A stretch of DNA of 64,000 nucleotides from assembly GCA_018241525.1 (NCBI GenBank), contig JAFEDR010000011.1:248001-312000 (forward strand), in the 5' to 3' direction. Origin of the DNA: Pseudomonadota bacterium (GTDB lineage: Bacteria > Pseudomonadota > Gammaproteobacteria > Steroidobacterales > Steroidobacteraceae). Below the pieces are notes generated by a model that was given only the letters and a program-made list of their open reading frames with translations, was not told where the DNA came from and did no database searches. The stretch's first letter is position 1. Each line of letters starts with the position of its first letter. Of this stretch, positions 43,393 to 53,000 are shown piece after piece. A program made the position numbers and the translations under genes.

Positions 43393-44973
43393 TCAACGTC
43401 TATCCGCGCGCCTCGCTTCTGCTATCGCCTCTCGGCCACTGTTCTGCATCTGTTCCCAGTCTGACCTAACCTCCCAGTACAGGCCTGTCGAACGATCCTC
43501 ATCCCGAATGATGTTCGCCATCTCCTCAACAGTGACATCGTCGCGCCACTGATCTTCCCTGTTTCGGTAGTCATCTAGCTCTGTAACGTCCTCCTTCAGC
43601 CCGCAACTTGCGCCGGTTACGAACTCGAATGCCTCGTTCATCGCGTCCCGTAGGGACCCTTGAGCTCCCTTCCGCACAAGGAAACTATCGTGAATCGGTA
43701 GAACAACGATTCCACGATCTAGTAACGAGATCATGATTCGCTCTGCGATCGCGGACTCGGTGAACATCAGCTCCTTACCAACCCCCTGGTAGAAGTAGCG
43801 GGCAATCGGGGCATGAACTCGACTAAGGGTGTCCAGCATTTCGGGCACGTCCGGTAGACCCTCGGGAAGCATCTGTCGAATCGTCATCTTCGGGCACTCC
43901 GATTCTGGATGCCGACGATACCAGCTGGTGTAGAAGCTCTTTCTAACCTCATTCCGGAGCGCTTGTTCTGCCTCGATCTCGCTTGAAGAGTTCAGTAGGC
44001 ACATCAACGCCGCCTTTAGGCAATCGCGGGCGGCGCCAATTGGCCTGATATATGGGTGAATCGCATAGCAGTCCTGTGGCGGAATTTGCCCAATCCGCGC
44101 ATACAAGATCGCCGGCTGAACTCCGCGGAAGTCGACCTCTACCGTCCAAAGCGGTTCCTCACCCGGAGCGGCGAGATGTATGAACTTCCGATATTCCCTT
44201 GGTATCTGCTGCCACCATCCCCCGAAGAATCGACCGCCGAGTTTGGTATTCCCATCGTTGAAGATGCGGCATAGGAATCTGTTGTAGAAATCGACCCAGG
44301 ATCGTTCCGGCTGAGTTCGTTGAAGCGCTGCACTTATCTGAGAGATGACCAAATCCGGCACGTGAAGCGCGATAAATACTTCCGCCAAAGCCATATTGAT
44401 TCGCTTCAGATTGGACTCCATGACGGCCAGCGCCTGCCTATCGACGGGATCTGAAGGCCACGGAAGAATCTCGCCGCCGTTCTCCTTTGTATCTCGAAGC
44501 TCCACGAGCGCGTGCACAGGGTACGGCCGCAATAGATTCGGTTGAATGCCTACCTGCAACCCCACCTCGATGAGGTGCTCAGTCCCCCGAATCCGCGACC
44601 TAAAGCGTCTGCCGCTCGCTCTGTCGTAAAAGCCCTTTTTAAATTCGATCCAACCATGTGCGACCAAATAGTCCACGGTACGCTTCCACGCGTTGTAGCT
44701 GATGCCGCCACGATAAGTACCGGAAGCCATCGACACAGCGACATAGCGTTTGGGATCACTGAAACGTTGTCGGAACACGTTAGCCATGATGACGCAGATC
44801 GCATCAAAGCAATCCTCGTTGAGCTTTGACCCCCTTTCAGCTCTCGCAGTACCCAGAAGCAGGCCGTCGCCAACAATTCGTGCCAGAACTTCAACTTCTA
44901 GCTCCGGCGGCGGGAGATTCAACACGAGAGGTCTAGAGTTCCGCAGCGCGCGGGCTTCGTCGGAAAGTGCCAC
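43393..44973 (-). CDS. Family A polymerase/single-subunit RNA polymerase-like protein
   Basis: 526 residues from a GTG start with an excellent AAGGAGGT site 5 nt upstream. Residues 278-290 (VEVDFRGVQPAIL) match polymerase motif A with metal ligand D281. RDCLKAALMCLLN (316-328) has the R-xxx-K spacing of motif B (R316, K320). VLPIHDSFLV (424-433) is motif C with H428, D429; HDSF is the form seen in phage-type RNA polymerases. About 270 residues upstream show no exonuclease motif but include a conserved-looking GGRFFGGWWQQIPREYRKF. I recognise the fold pattern, not a named family. It is upstream of the methyltransferase operon and may belong to it. Confidence 0.75.
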   Translation of the reverse strand: MALSDEARALRNSRPLVLNLPPPELEVEVLARIVGDGLLLGTARAERGSKLNEDCFDAICVIMANVFRQRFSDPKRYVAVSMASGTYRGGISYNAWKRTVDYLVAHGWIEFKKGFYDRASGRRFRSRIRGTEHLIEVGLQVGIQPNLLRPYPVHALVELRDTKENGGEILPWPSDPVDRQALAVMESNLKRINMALAEVFIALHVPDLVISQISAALQRTQPERSWVDFYNRFLCRIFNDGNTKLGGRFFGGWWQQIPREYRKFIHLAAPGEEPLWTVEVDFRGVQPAILYARIGQIPPQDCYAIHPYIRPIGAARDCLKAALMCLLNSSSEIEAEQALRNEVRKSFYTSWYRRHPESECPKMTIRQMLPEGLPDVPEMLDTLSRVHAPIARYFYQGVGKELMFTESAIAERIMISLLDRGIVVLPIHDSFLVRKGAQGSLRDAMNEAFEFVTGASCGLKEDVTELDDYRNREDQWRDDVTVEEMANIIRDEDRSTGLYWEVRSDWEQMQNSGREAIAEARRADRR

Positions 44974-45215
44974 TGCTACCTCCTTCTGCCGGAATGGTCA
45001 CCCGGTCGGTCACTTCCGCTGCAAAATATCGTGGCTCAGCGGCTACTAGCAGGGAAAGAACTGAGAGGATTTGCTCTCTAGTAGCTCACTCCTCACGACG
45101 GATACTCGAATCATCAGCGGCGTCGGTAGAAATGCGGCTTTTCGCGGAACAAGCAGCCCCACTTGCAGTCATAGAGACTGTCCCAATTCGGACCGCTAAT
45201 GGGAAAGTCGGACCT

Positions 45216-45242
45216 TAATCGCCTGAAGATTTCAGGCAATTA
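45216..45242. promoter_or_regulatory. Palindrome upstream of FimB-like recombinase
   Basis: GCCTGAA (45221-45227), a GAT centre and TTCAGGC (45231-45237) form a perfect inverted repeat. Flanking TAAT and ATTA extend the arms with one mismatch. It lies 24 bp before the recombinase ATG. Possible operator, recombinase site or hairpin. The rest of 44974-45265 has no supported gene. Confidence 0.4.
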
Positions 45243-45265
45243 ACAGTTCTGATGACGGGTGCCCG

Positions 45266-45892
45266 ATGACTGAAAATGGGAAAGTTTTTGTCCTGTTCCC
45301 GGCTCAGAACAGATCTCGTTCGACCCCTCCCAGGCGGGTCCGGAATGCTGAACTTCGCCCAAGGGAGTACTTGACGCCTCGGGAGGTCGAATCCTTGATC
45401 CAAGCCGCTCGTGGAGGCCGTCACGGCCTGCGGGACAGTACGGCTCTAATGTTGGCCTACCGTCATGGCCTTCGGGTCTCAGAGCTTGTGGTGCTGCGCT
45501 GGAGCCAAGTCGATCTCTCAGGTGGCCTACTGCATGTGACCCGCCTCAAGGGCGGAACCAGCTCTTCCCAACCGCTTCGCGGACCAGAGATTCGAGCCCT
45601 GCGCCAGTTGCGGCGGGAATCGGCGGCCTCGCCATATGTCTTCAATTCGGAACGCGGCGGAACGATGACTCCAAGCAACGTGCGGAAGCTTGTTGCCCGG
45701 GCTGGAATCGCGGCCGAAATCCGGATACCGGTGCACCCCCACATGCTCCGGCACGCCTGCGGCTTCAAGCTTGCTAACGAGGGGCATGACACCCGGGCTA
45801 TCCAGCATTACTTGGGGCACCGAAATATCCAGCACACAGTGAAGTACACCGAATTGGCACCGAACCGATTCGCAGACTTCTGGAGTGACTAA
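45266..45892 (+). CDS. Single-domain tyrosine recombinase (FimB/FimE-like size)
   Basis: 208 residues, too short for a normal two-domain integrase. The complete catalytic set is visible: R70 (HGLRVSEL), K95 (TRLKGG), H159 and R162 (HMLRHACG), H185 (LGHRN) and nucleophile Y194 (VKYTE). It lacks the N-terminal core-binding/SAM-like domain. That size is shared with FimB/FimE promoter-inverting recombinases and with some element-resident recombinases. A C-tract follows the stop. It could switch DNA orientation within the island or be a relic of a second element. Confidence 0.85.
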   Translation: MTENGKVFVLFPAQNRSRSTPPRRVRNAELRPREYLTPREVESLIQAARGGRHGLRDSTALMLAYRHGLRVSELVVLRWSQVDLSGGLLHVTRLKGGTSSSQPLRGPEIRALRQLRRESAASPYVFNSERGGTMTPSNVRKLVARAGIAAEIRIPVHPHMLRHACGFKLANEGHDTRAIQHYLGHRNIQHTVKYTELAPNRFADFWSD

Positions 45893-45922
45893 CAAACAAC
45901 CGCGGTCGCGGGAAAATTGTGA

Positions 45923-45938
45923 CCCCCCCCCCACCCCC
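45923..45938. repeat. Poly-C tract (10 C, A, 5 C)
   Basis: Ten consecutive C, one A, then five C just after the recombinase stop. It is the most extreme homopolymer I noticed in the window. Possible slippage site or G-quadruplex on the minus strand. Confidence 0.7.
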
Positions 45939-46011
45939 TCGCTGAGACTTCTGGAAACTGTCACAAGCGAATTCGCTAATCAGGGCCCCAGAGTGAGCAC
46001 GAGGGACTCAG

Positions 46012-46758
46012 ATGGCTAGCAGAGAAGAGAACGCACGACCCTCAGCGGCGGCAATCGCGATCCGTCAATCCGAGATCGAGGACGGTATGGAGACTACAGA
46101 ACAGGGATCTTCCGGTGGCGGTCGAGCACGCGAGGTGGTACTCGCCCTCCCGGAGACTAATTACGTGCTGAGTGTCGTTTACCACCCGATGCCCCAGCTT
46201 GGGCGCCGCTATGTGCTGGTCGACTGCAACCTTCCAGACATGGCGGAGGAAACTGCGACCATCGCTGACGCTTTTCGCCGTGCGTCTTTGTGGGTGCGCG
46301 GACACGGCGAACTCAGTCCCTCGGAGCAGACGTGGCTCGCCGACGGACTTGTTGGAATCTACGAGGACTTGATCGGCACCAATAGGACCAGCTGGGATTT
46401 CAGGATTGCGTTTGGCATTCCAATCACTCGGGGGAGACCGATTACTACTGAGAGGAGGGACCTATTCCAAGCGATGGATGTTGCGCTGTTGCAGCTTGCT
46501 GGTTCAACGATTGTTAGAGCCCAAGATCAGGTCGTATCAGAGTGGCGGATGAATGCGGACACGGGCCTTGAATCGGTTTCCAAGGCATGGAAGCGATGGG
46601 GTTCGGCGGTTCGTGTGGTCGTGGAAGCACTGATACGGGAAGATGCGTTGACCGGAGTTAGCACGAATCAAGCCATTCAAGACTTGCGCGATGGGATTCA
46701 GCTGAGCCAAATCTGGCGATCCCCTGGCTGCGGTCCGCACGGTAAGAAAGTCATCTAG
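46012..46758 (+). CDS. Unknown island protein
   Basis: 248 residues, with a GAGGG-like site 6-7 nt before the ATG. The N-terminal ~40 residues are acidic and glycine-rich (IEDGMETTEQGSSGGG). The rest has REVVLALPETNYVLSVVYHPMPQLGRRYVLVDCNLPDM and ends with helical AVRVVVEALIREDALTGVSTNQAIQDLRDGIQLSQIW. No family recognised. Lower GC than core genes. It lies between the second recombinase and the excisionase/integrase pair. Confidence 0.55.
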   Translation: MASREENARPSAAAIAIRQSEIEDGMETTEQGSSGGGRAREVVLALPETNYVLSVVYHPMPQLGRRYVLVDCNLPDMAEETATIADAFRRASLWVRGHGELSPSEQTWLADGLVGIYEDLIGTNRTSWDFRIAFGIPITRGRPITTERRDLFQAMDVALLQLAGSTIVRAQDQVVSEWRMNADTGLESVSKAWKRWGSAVRVVVEALIREDALTGVSTNQAIQDLRDGIQLSQIWRSPGCGPHGKKVI

Positions 46759-46981
46759 TTTCTCCCCTGCACCTGAATCGCTTACTCCGCGAGGCTCGGC
46801 ATCCTCAGAACTGAATCGAGGATCCGGCCTTGCCTCTGAAGACGCGACTACGGCCTACGGGCAGCGATTACGTGTCGATTACGGCGGTCATGGAAGGGCG
46901 CCGTAGCACGACGCTGATTCCCGGCCCATCCCGTCGACGAGACTCGTTTCCCCTGTCGGGGACATCACGGACGACGAGGCC

Positions 46982-47329
46982 GTGACACAGCCGCGGTTCT
47001 TACGCCTACGCGACGCCCCGAAGTACTTGGGAATGGACCGTAATCGGTTCAACCGAGAGGTTCGCCCGTCGGTCGTCGAGGTTCGCATAGGCATTCAAGG
47101 GATAGCGTTCGATCGTCTTGATCTGGATAGATGGGCCGACGAATATAAGCGGCGCAACGGGCGCCCCGGTCGACCTGAAGGAGGACGACTATGGGGCGAA
47201 AGAGAGTACCGGGCCTATTCCAACGTAAGGGCGTCTGGCACGTCGACAAACGCATTGGCGGGCGGCGAATTTGCCAGAGCACTGGATCACCTCAGCTCAA
47301 AGAGGCGGAGCGATTCCTCGCCCGCCTGA
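46982..47329 (+). CDS. Excisionase-like HTH protein
   Basis: 115 residues from GTG at 46982. LRLRDAPKYLGMDRNRFNREVRPSVVEVRIGIQGIAFDRLDLDRWADEYKRRNG (about 8-60) is a winged-HTH MerR/excisionase pattern, with the final IAFDRLDLDRW strand and helix typical of recombination directionality factors. The C-terminal half overlaps the integrase start by 139 bp and has no clear content, so the real stop may be of little importance. It would control integration direction and perhaps integrase expression. Confidence 0.65.
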   Translation: MTQPRFLRLRDAPKYLGMDRNRFNREVRPSVVEVRIGIQGIAFDRLDLDRWADEYKRRNGRPGRPEGGRLWGEREYRAYSNVRASGTSTNALAGGEFARALDHLSSKRRSDSSPA

Positions 47330-48276
47330 TGGAGCAGGTCCGGCAGGCGAGTGTCTATGGCGTGAGGCCCACGCGAACCTTCGAGCAGGCAGCGGCGAAG
47401 TTTGTACTGGAGAATCGGCAGAAGCGAAGCTTGGACAGCGATGTCGGCCGCCTGAAAGGATTAATGCCCTTCCTAGGGCAGTATCCCCTCGATCGAATCC
47501 ACATGGGTGTACTGCAGCCGTGGATTGACCGGAGACGGAAGGAGGAAGTCAGCACGGGAACTATCAACCACGGTCTAAAGGTCGTCCGCCGCATCCTGAA
47601 CCTAGCGGCAACGGATTGGATGGACGAGTTTGGGCTAACGTGGTTGGCGGTTGCGCCAAAGGTCCGGCTACTGCCCGACACGGAGAAGCGCCAGCCCTAC
47701 CCCATGACCTGGGACGAGCAGGGACGGCTGGTAAAGGAACTACCGGATCACTTGGCGGCCATGGCCCTCTTTGGTGTGAACACCGGGTGTCGCGACAGCG
47801 AAATCTGCGGGTTGCGCTGGGATTGGGAGGTGAAGGTGCCGGAACTGGGTACGAGCGTGTTCATGATCCCGGGTCGTCACGTGAAGAACGGCGACGATCG
47901 GCTCGTCGTGCTGAACCGTGTTGCGGAATCTATCGTGGCTTCCCGACGCGGACGGCATCCAACCCATGTCTTCGTCCACCGTGACCAACCCGTGAAGCGG
48001 ATGCTTAATGGAGCGTGGCTTCGCGCAAGGGTCCGAGCAGGGCTTCCACAAGTTCGAGTGCATGACCTCAAGCACACGTTCGGCCGACGCCTGCGGGCGG
48101 CTGGCGTGAGTTTTGAGGACCGTCAGGACCTGCTGGGTCACCGGTCGGGACGGATCACGACGCACTATTCGGCGGCGGAGCTATCGAAGTTAATCGAGGC
48201 TGCGAACCAAGTTTGCGATCGTGGTATCGACGCCAGACCGGAACTTGTCGTCCTGCGCCGATTGAGTGCGAGCTAG
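47191..48276 (+). CDS. int: Tyrosine site-specific integrase of the island
   Basis: 361 residues with a strong GGAGG site 7 nt before the ATG. An N-terminal arm-type domain (RKGVWHVDKRIGGRR), then the core-binding region, then the catalytic domain. Key elements are NTGCRDSEICGLRW (first Arg), VHDLKHTFGRRL with Lys in place of the usual second Arg, LLGHRSGRITTHYS with the His and the Tyr nucleophile. The HxLK form recurs in a tRNA-targeting integrase subfamily. It lies 73 bp from the tRNA-Phe end, the normal place for an element integrase. Confidence 0.93.
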   Translation: MGRKRVPGLFQRKGVWHVDKRIGGRRICQSTGSPQLKEAERFLARLMEQVRQASVYGVRPTRTFEQAAAKFVLENRQKRSLDSDVGRLKGLMPFLGQYPLDRIHMGVLQPWIDRRRKEEVSTGTINHGLKVVRRILNLAATDWMDEFGLTWLAVAPKVRLLPDTEKRQPYPMTWDEQGRLVKELPDHLAAMALFGVNTGCRDSEICGLRWDWEVKVPELGTSVFMIPGRHVKNGDDRLVVLNRVAESIVASRRGRHPTHVFVHRDQPVKRMLNGAWLRARVRAGLPQVRVHDLKHTFGRRLRAAGVSFEDRQDLLGHRSGRITTHYSAAELSKLIEAANQVCDRGIDARPELVVLRRLSAS

Positions 48277-48349
48277 AAGCGGGTTCCCGCAGGACTCCCG
48301 CACGGGAAACTGTGCTGGCCGACAGCGGGACGCAAGTGATTGACGGAAA

Positions 48350-48425
<76 letters not shown>

Positions 48426-48510
48426 GTCGTAAGTGACTGATTACGCTGGGGAGACTGGGATCTCCGGGTCTCCAGCGGGCGCGTATTAGAACGGTCAGCG
48501 GCCGAGGGCG

Positions 48511-48798
48511 TCAAGGTTTGGGCTTCTCGCCCCCCTCGGCGACGAACCCCTCAGGCTTTGCTGCGCCCGAGCCGAACAGGAACTTTTCCATCTCCCCGAC
48601 CAGGAACTGCCGGGCCTTCGGCTCGATCGGCGTCAGCCGGTACTCATTGATGAGCATCGTCTGGTGGTCGAGCCAGCGCTGCCAGGCCTCCTTCGAGACC
48701 CCGGCATAGATGCGCTGGCCGAGCGCTCCCGGATACGGCACGTAGTCGAGGCCGGGCGCCTCGTGACCGAGCACGACGCAGTGGACCATTCGCACCAT
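48511..48798 (-). CDS. yggX: YggX, iron trafficking/oxidative damage protection protein
   Basis: 95 residues. [50 protein letters not shown] is the YggX signature, including the exposed cysteine C7. The protein protects iron-sulfur clusters. It begins directly after the mutY stop (one base apart), the classic mutY-yggX pair. The C-terminal tail after residue 75 is variable. Confidence 0.95.
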   Translation of the reverse strand: MVRMVHCVVLGHEAPGLDYVPYPGALGQRIYAGVSKEAWQRWLDHQTMLINEYRLTPIEPKARQFLVGEMEKFLFGSGAAKPEGFVAEGGEKPKP

Positions 48799-48799
48799 C

Positions 48800-49942
48800 T
48801 CAACTCCGACGGCGCGGCCGTGACACCGGACGCGCGGCTGTCTCCTCGAGCGCCACGAGGAGCGCGGCGACCGGCGCCGCGAGGCCGAGCCGGCGCGGCG
48901 CGCGCGAGTTGTACCACGTCGCATCGCCCTGCTCCACCGCGGCGCGGCTGCGCGGAAGCGTGACGAGGACGGGCTCGATCTCGAGCTCGAAGTGCGTGAA
49001 GCCGTGCCGGATCGGCGGAAGCGACCGCGCGCGAGCGCGCGGTGCGGCACCGTACTCGCGCGCGGCCGCCAGGGCCGCCGCACGCGTCGCGAATTCCGGG
49101 AAGCCCCACAGCCCGCCCCACAGGCCGCGTGCCGGCCGGCGCTCGAGTCGCACCGCACCGTCCCGCGCGAGCACGAGCCAGACCACGCGCCGCAGCGGCC
49201 GCGCGCGCGCCACTCGAGCCACCGGCAGCTCTGCGGTCCGCCCGGTCGTGCGCGCGATGCAGCCCGCGGCGACCGGGCAATCGTCGCAACGCGGGCGCGC
49301 GCGGGTGCAGAGCGTCGCGCCGAGATCCATGATCGCCTGCGTGTACTCCGCCGCGTGCGTCGGTGGCGTGACCGCGTCACTCTTCGCCCAGAGGGTGGCC
49401 AGGACGCTGGCGGCGCCCGGATCGCCCTCGATGCCGAAGCGGCGCGCCAGCACGCGCTTCACGTTGCCATCGAGGATCGGGTGCCGGGCATCGAGCGCCA
49501 GCGCGAGGATCGCGCCGGCCGTCGAGCGCCCGATCCCCGGCAGCGCGACCAGCGCCTCGAGGGAGGTCGGCACCTCGCCACCGTGTTCCGCCGCGATCCG
49601 CTCGGCGGCGCGCTTCAGGTTCCGGGCGCGGGCGTAGTAGCCGAGCCCCGACCAGAGATGCAGGACCTCGTCGAGCGGCGCCGCCGCCAGCGAGCGCACG
49701 TCCGGAAAGCGCGCGAGGAAGCGCTCGTAGTACGGGATGACCGTCGCGACTTGCGTCTGCTGCAGCATGACCTCGGAGACCCAGACGCGATACGGCGTCG
49801 GGTCGCGTTGCCAGGGCAGGTCGCGGCGGCCGTGCACCCGGTACCAGGCCAGCAGGCGCCGGGCGAAGTCGGCGTCCTGGCCCGCCGACGACCCCCGGCG
49901 ACCGGCGGCGCGGTCAGGACCGGCGTGCGGATCGGTACCCAT
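48800..49942 (-). CDS. mutY: Adenine DNA glycosylase MutY
   Basis: 380 residues. Catalytic E57 ([10 protein letters not shown]) and D158 ([10 protein letters not shown]), helix-hairpin-helix [13 protein letters not shown], iron-sulfur cluster cysteines 212, 219, 222 and 228, and a NUDIX-like C-terminal domain that recognises 8-oxoguanine. It removes adenine opposite 8-oxoG. It leads the mutY-yggX operon; MutY carries the iron-sulfur cluster that YggX helps protect. The first ~20 residues are alanine/arginine-rich, so a later start is possible. Confidence 0.96.
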   Translation of the reverse strand: MGTDPHAGPDRAAGRRGSSAGQDADFARRLLAWYRVHGRRDLPWQRDPTPYRVWVSEVMLQQTQVATVIPYYERFLARFPDVRSLAAAPLDEVLHLWSGLGYYARARNLKRAAERIAAEHGGEVPTSLEALVALPGIGRSTAGAILALALDARHPILDGNVKRVLARRFGIEGDPGAASVLATLWAKSDAVTPPTHAAEYTQAIMDLGATLCTRARPRCDDCPVAAGCIARTTGRTAELPVARVARARPLRRVVWLVLARDGAVRLERRPARGLWGGLWGFPEFATRAAALAAAREYGAAPRARARSLPPIRHGFTHFELEIEPVLVTLPRSRAAVEQGDATWYNSRAPRRLGLAAPVAALLVALEETAARPVSRPRRRS

Positions 49943-50043
49943 AACCCTCCGAAAGGACGGCCCATTCTAGGGGCCGAACCCCGCTTCCTGCCTCAAGTCG
50001 GCCCACCCCCGGCCGACACAGACCGGAGGGGCAACCGATTGGC

Positions 50044-53000
50044 GTGGCCAAGCCCCAGGCCAGGACGGCATCGGTTCGCATGAAGAAGCAGTGGGGCCTC
50101 ACGGCGAAGCTCCTCGTCGTGCCTGTGACGAGCGTCACACTGCTTGTTGCGGCGCTCGCGTTCACCGGCTTCGCACAATCCCGCTACCGCGAGGTGGCGC
50201 GCCAGGACGTCGCGCGGCGCGTCACCGAGGCGCGGCGATACGCCGCGGTGCTCGGCAGCGCGCACGGGCTGCATTCCCAGTACCTCGACCTCGCCACCGC
50301 CCGGCTCGCCGGCACCACCGGCCCGCACGAGCAGCATGGGCTGCACGCGCTGCTCGGCGCGACGCTGGACCTGACGGCGGACGTCGACGATCTCGCCCGC
50401 GACCCGGTGATCCCGCCGGCGAGTGCCAGGCAGTTGCAGGCCGTGTCACAGGCGCTGACCGACTTCCAGGGCGCCCTGATCCGGCTGCGTGACGAGGCCT
50501 CGAGCTCCGAGGTACGCGCCGACGTCGCCGCCTCGAACGTGGAGTTCGGCCAGCTCACCTCCGCGCTGACCGCCGTGATCGCGAGCGCCGAGAGCCGCGG
50601 CGACCGCTCGTTCTCCTCGCTCGAGGGCGACGTGCGTCGCTCGCTGAACCTGCTCGCGGTCGTGCTGCTTGCGGTACTCGGGCTCACGCTCGCGCTTGCG
50701 CTGTGGGCGCGCCGCGCGGTCGCCGGGCCGCTCGGCGCCGTCGCCGCCGCGATGCGCCGCTTCCATGCCGATCCCGCGGCGGTGCTCGCGCTGCCGCCGC
50801 GCACGGACGACGAGGTCGGCGAGATCGTCACCGGCCTGCAGGAGCTGGCGGCGTCGGTGCGCGAACGCGGCCGCGCACTCGAGGAGTCCGCGCGCCAGCT
50901 GACCGACGGTAACGTGGCACTGCACAACGAGGTGCGCGAGCGACGCGTCGCCGAGGCACAACTACGGCAGTCGCGCGAATTCCTCGAGGCGGCGCAGGCG
51001 GCCGGTGGCATCGGCGTGTTCGACCTCGACCTCGACTCGCAGGTGCTGCAGGGCTCGGCCTCGTTCTTCGCGCTGCAGGGCATCCAGCCGCCGAACGGCA
51101 AGATCACGCAGGACCAGTGGCTCGCGCTCGTGCACCCGGACGACCTCGAGGCCCTGGTCGGCGCCTTCACCGCCGCCGTTGCGAGCGGCGGTGCCTATCG
51201 CGCCGAATACCGGCTGCAGCGGCTCGACCGCACGATCCGCTGGGTCTCGAGCGCCGGCCGCGTGCTGCACTCGGGTGGCGGCGCCCGCCGCATCGTCGGC
51301 TCGACGATGGACATCACCGAGCGCAAGCAGGCGGAGCTCGCGCTGGCGGCGACCGAGGCGCGCCTCGAGCGCGCGGTCCGCGGCACCAGCGACGGCCTCG
51401 TCGACCTCGACCTGTCGCGCGGGCGACTGTGGTTCGCACCGCGGGTCGCGGAGCTGCTCGGCTACCGGCCGGAGCAGTTGCCGAGCACGGTGCGGGGATT
51501 CGCCCGGCTGCTCGCGCCCGGCGACTTCGGCCGGCTGCTGGCGGCGACCCGGATGCACCTGCACCAGGGCGCCGTGCACGACGTCGAGTTCCGCATCCGC
51601 GACGCCGCCGGCGCCTGGCAGTGGCTGCGGCTGCGCGCGCGTGCCGCGCACGACGCCGCCAGCGGCGCGATGATCCTGTCCGGCTCGCTGCAGCTCGTGA
51701 CCGACCGACGCGAGCAGGCCGCCGAGCTCGAGCGCGCCCGCGCCGCCGCCGAGCAGGCGAGCCGAGCGAAGAGCGAGTTCCTCGCCAACATGAGTCACGA
51801 GATCCGCACGCCGATCAATGGCGTGATCGGCATGACCCACGTGCTGCTCGACACGCCGTTGTCGGACTCGCAGCGCGAGTGCGTCGAGATCGTGCGCTCG
51901 AGCGGCGAGGCGCTGCTGGCGCTCGTCAACGACATCCTCGACTTCTCGAAGATCGAGGCCGGCAAGATGGAGCTCGAGCACATCGACTTCGATGCACGCA
52001 CGGTCGTCGACGACGCGCTCGGTTCGGTGGCGCTGGCCGCGCTCGGCAAGGACCTGGAGCTCGTGGCCGACGTCACGGAGCGCGTGCCCGCGGCCGTGCA
52101 CGGCGACCCGGGCCGGCTGCGCCAGTGCCTGATTAATTTGCTGTCGAACGCCGTGAAGTTCACCGAGCGCGGCCACGTCGCGGTCGAGGTCGACGCCGCC
52201 GCCGACGGCGAGGCCACGCTGCTGACGTTCACCGTCAGCGATACCGGCATCGGCATCCCTGCCGACCGGCTCGACCGGCTGTTCCGGGAGTTCTCGCAGG
52301 TCGACTCCTCGACGACGCGCCACTACGGTGGCTCTGGCCTCGGGCTCTCGATCGTCAAGCGACTCGCCGAGCTGATGGGCGGCCAGGTCGGAGTCACGAG
52401 CAGCGCCGGCGCGGGGTCGCGCTTCTGGTTCACGGTACGGCTCGCAGCCCGCGCGACGGCGCCCGCGCCGCTGCCGGCTCCGACGGCGACCCCCGTGCTC
52501 GTCCTCGACGGCCAGCCGCTGGCGGCGCGTGCGCTCGCGCGCGAGCTCGCCGCCGCCGGCTGCCGCGCCACGGTCGCGGCCGACGAGACCGCCTTCGGTG
52601 CGGCGCTCGCGACCTTGCCGCCGGATGCGATCGCGATGATAGACGTGCGATTGCTATCCGGCGCGCTCGCCGAACTGCTGACGCGCGCCCGCCACGGCGC
52701 GGGCGCGCCGCGCTTCGTGCTGCTCGCGCCGCTCGGCCTCGCGGCCGCGCCGCCGGCTGGCTTCGATGCGATGCTGTCGAAGCCGGTCCGCCGCCAGCAG
52801 CTGCGCGCTTGCCTGGCCGGACTCGCGGCCGCGGCCCCGACGGCGCAGTCTGACTCGGCGCCGGTGGCAAGCGGCAGTGGGCTGCGGGTGCTGCTCGTCG
52901 AGGACAACGCCGTCAACCGGCGGGTCGCCGAACACCAGCTGCGCAAGCTCGGCTGCCTCGTCAGCGTCGCCTGCAACGGCATCGAGGCGGTCGAGGCCGC

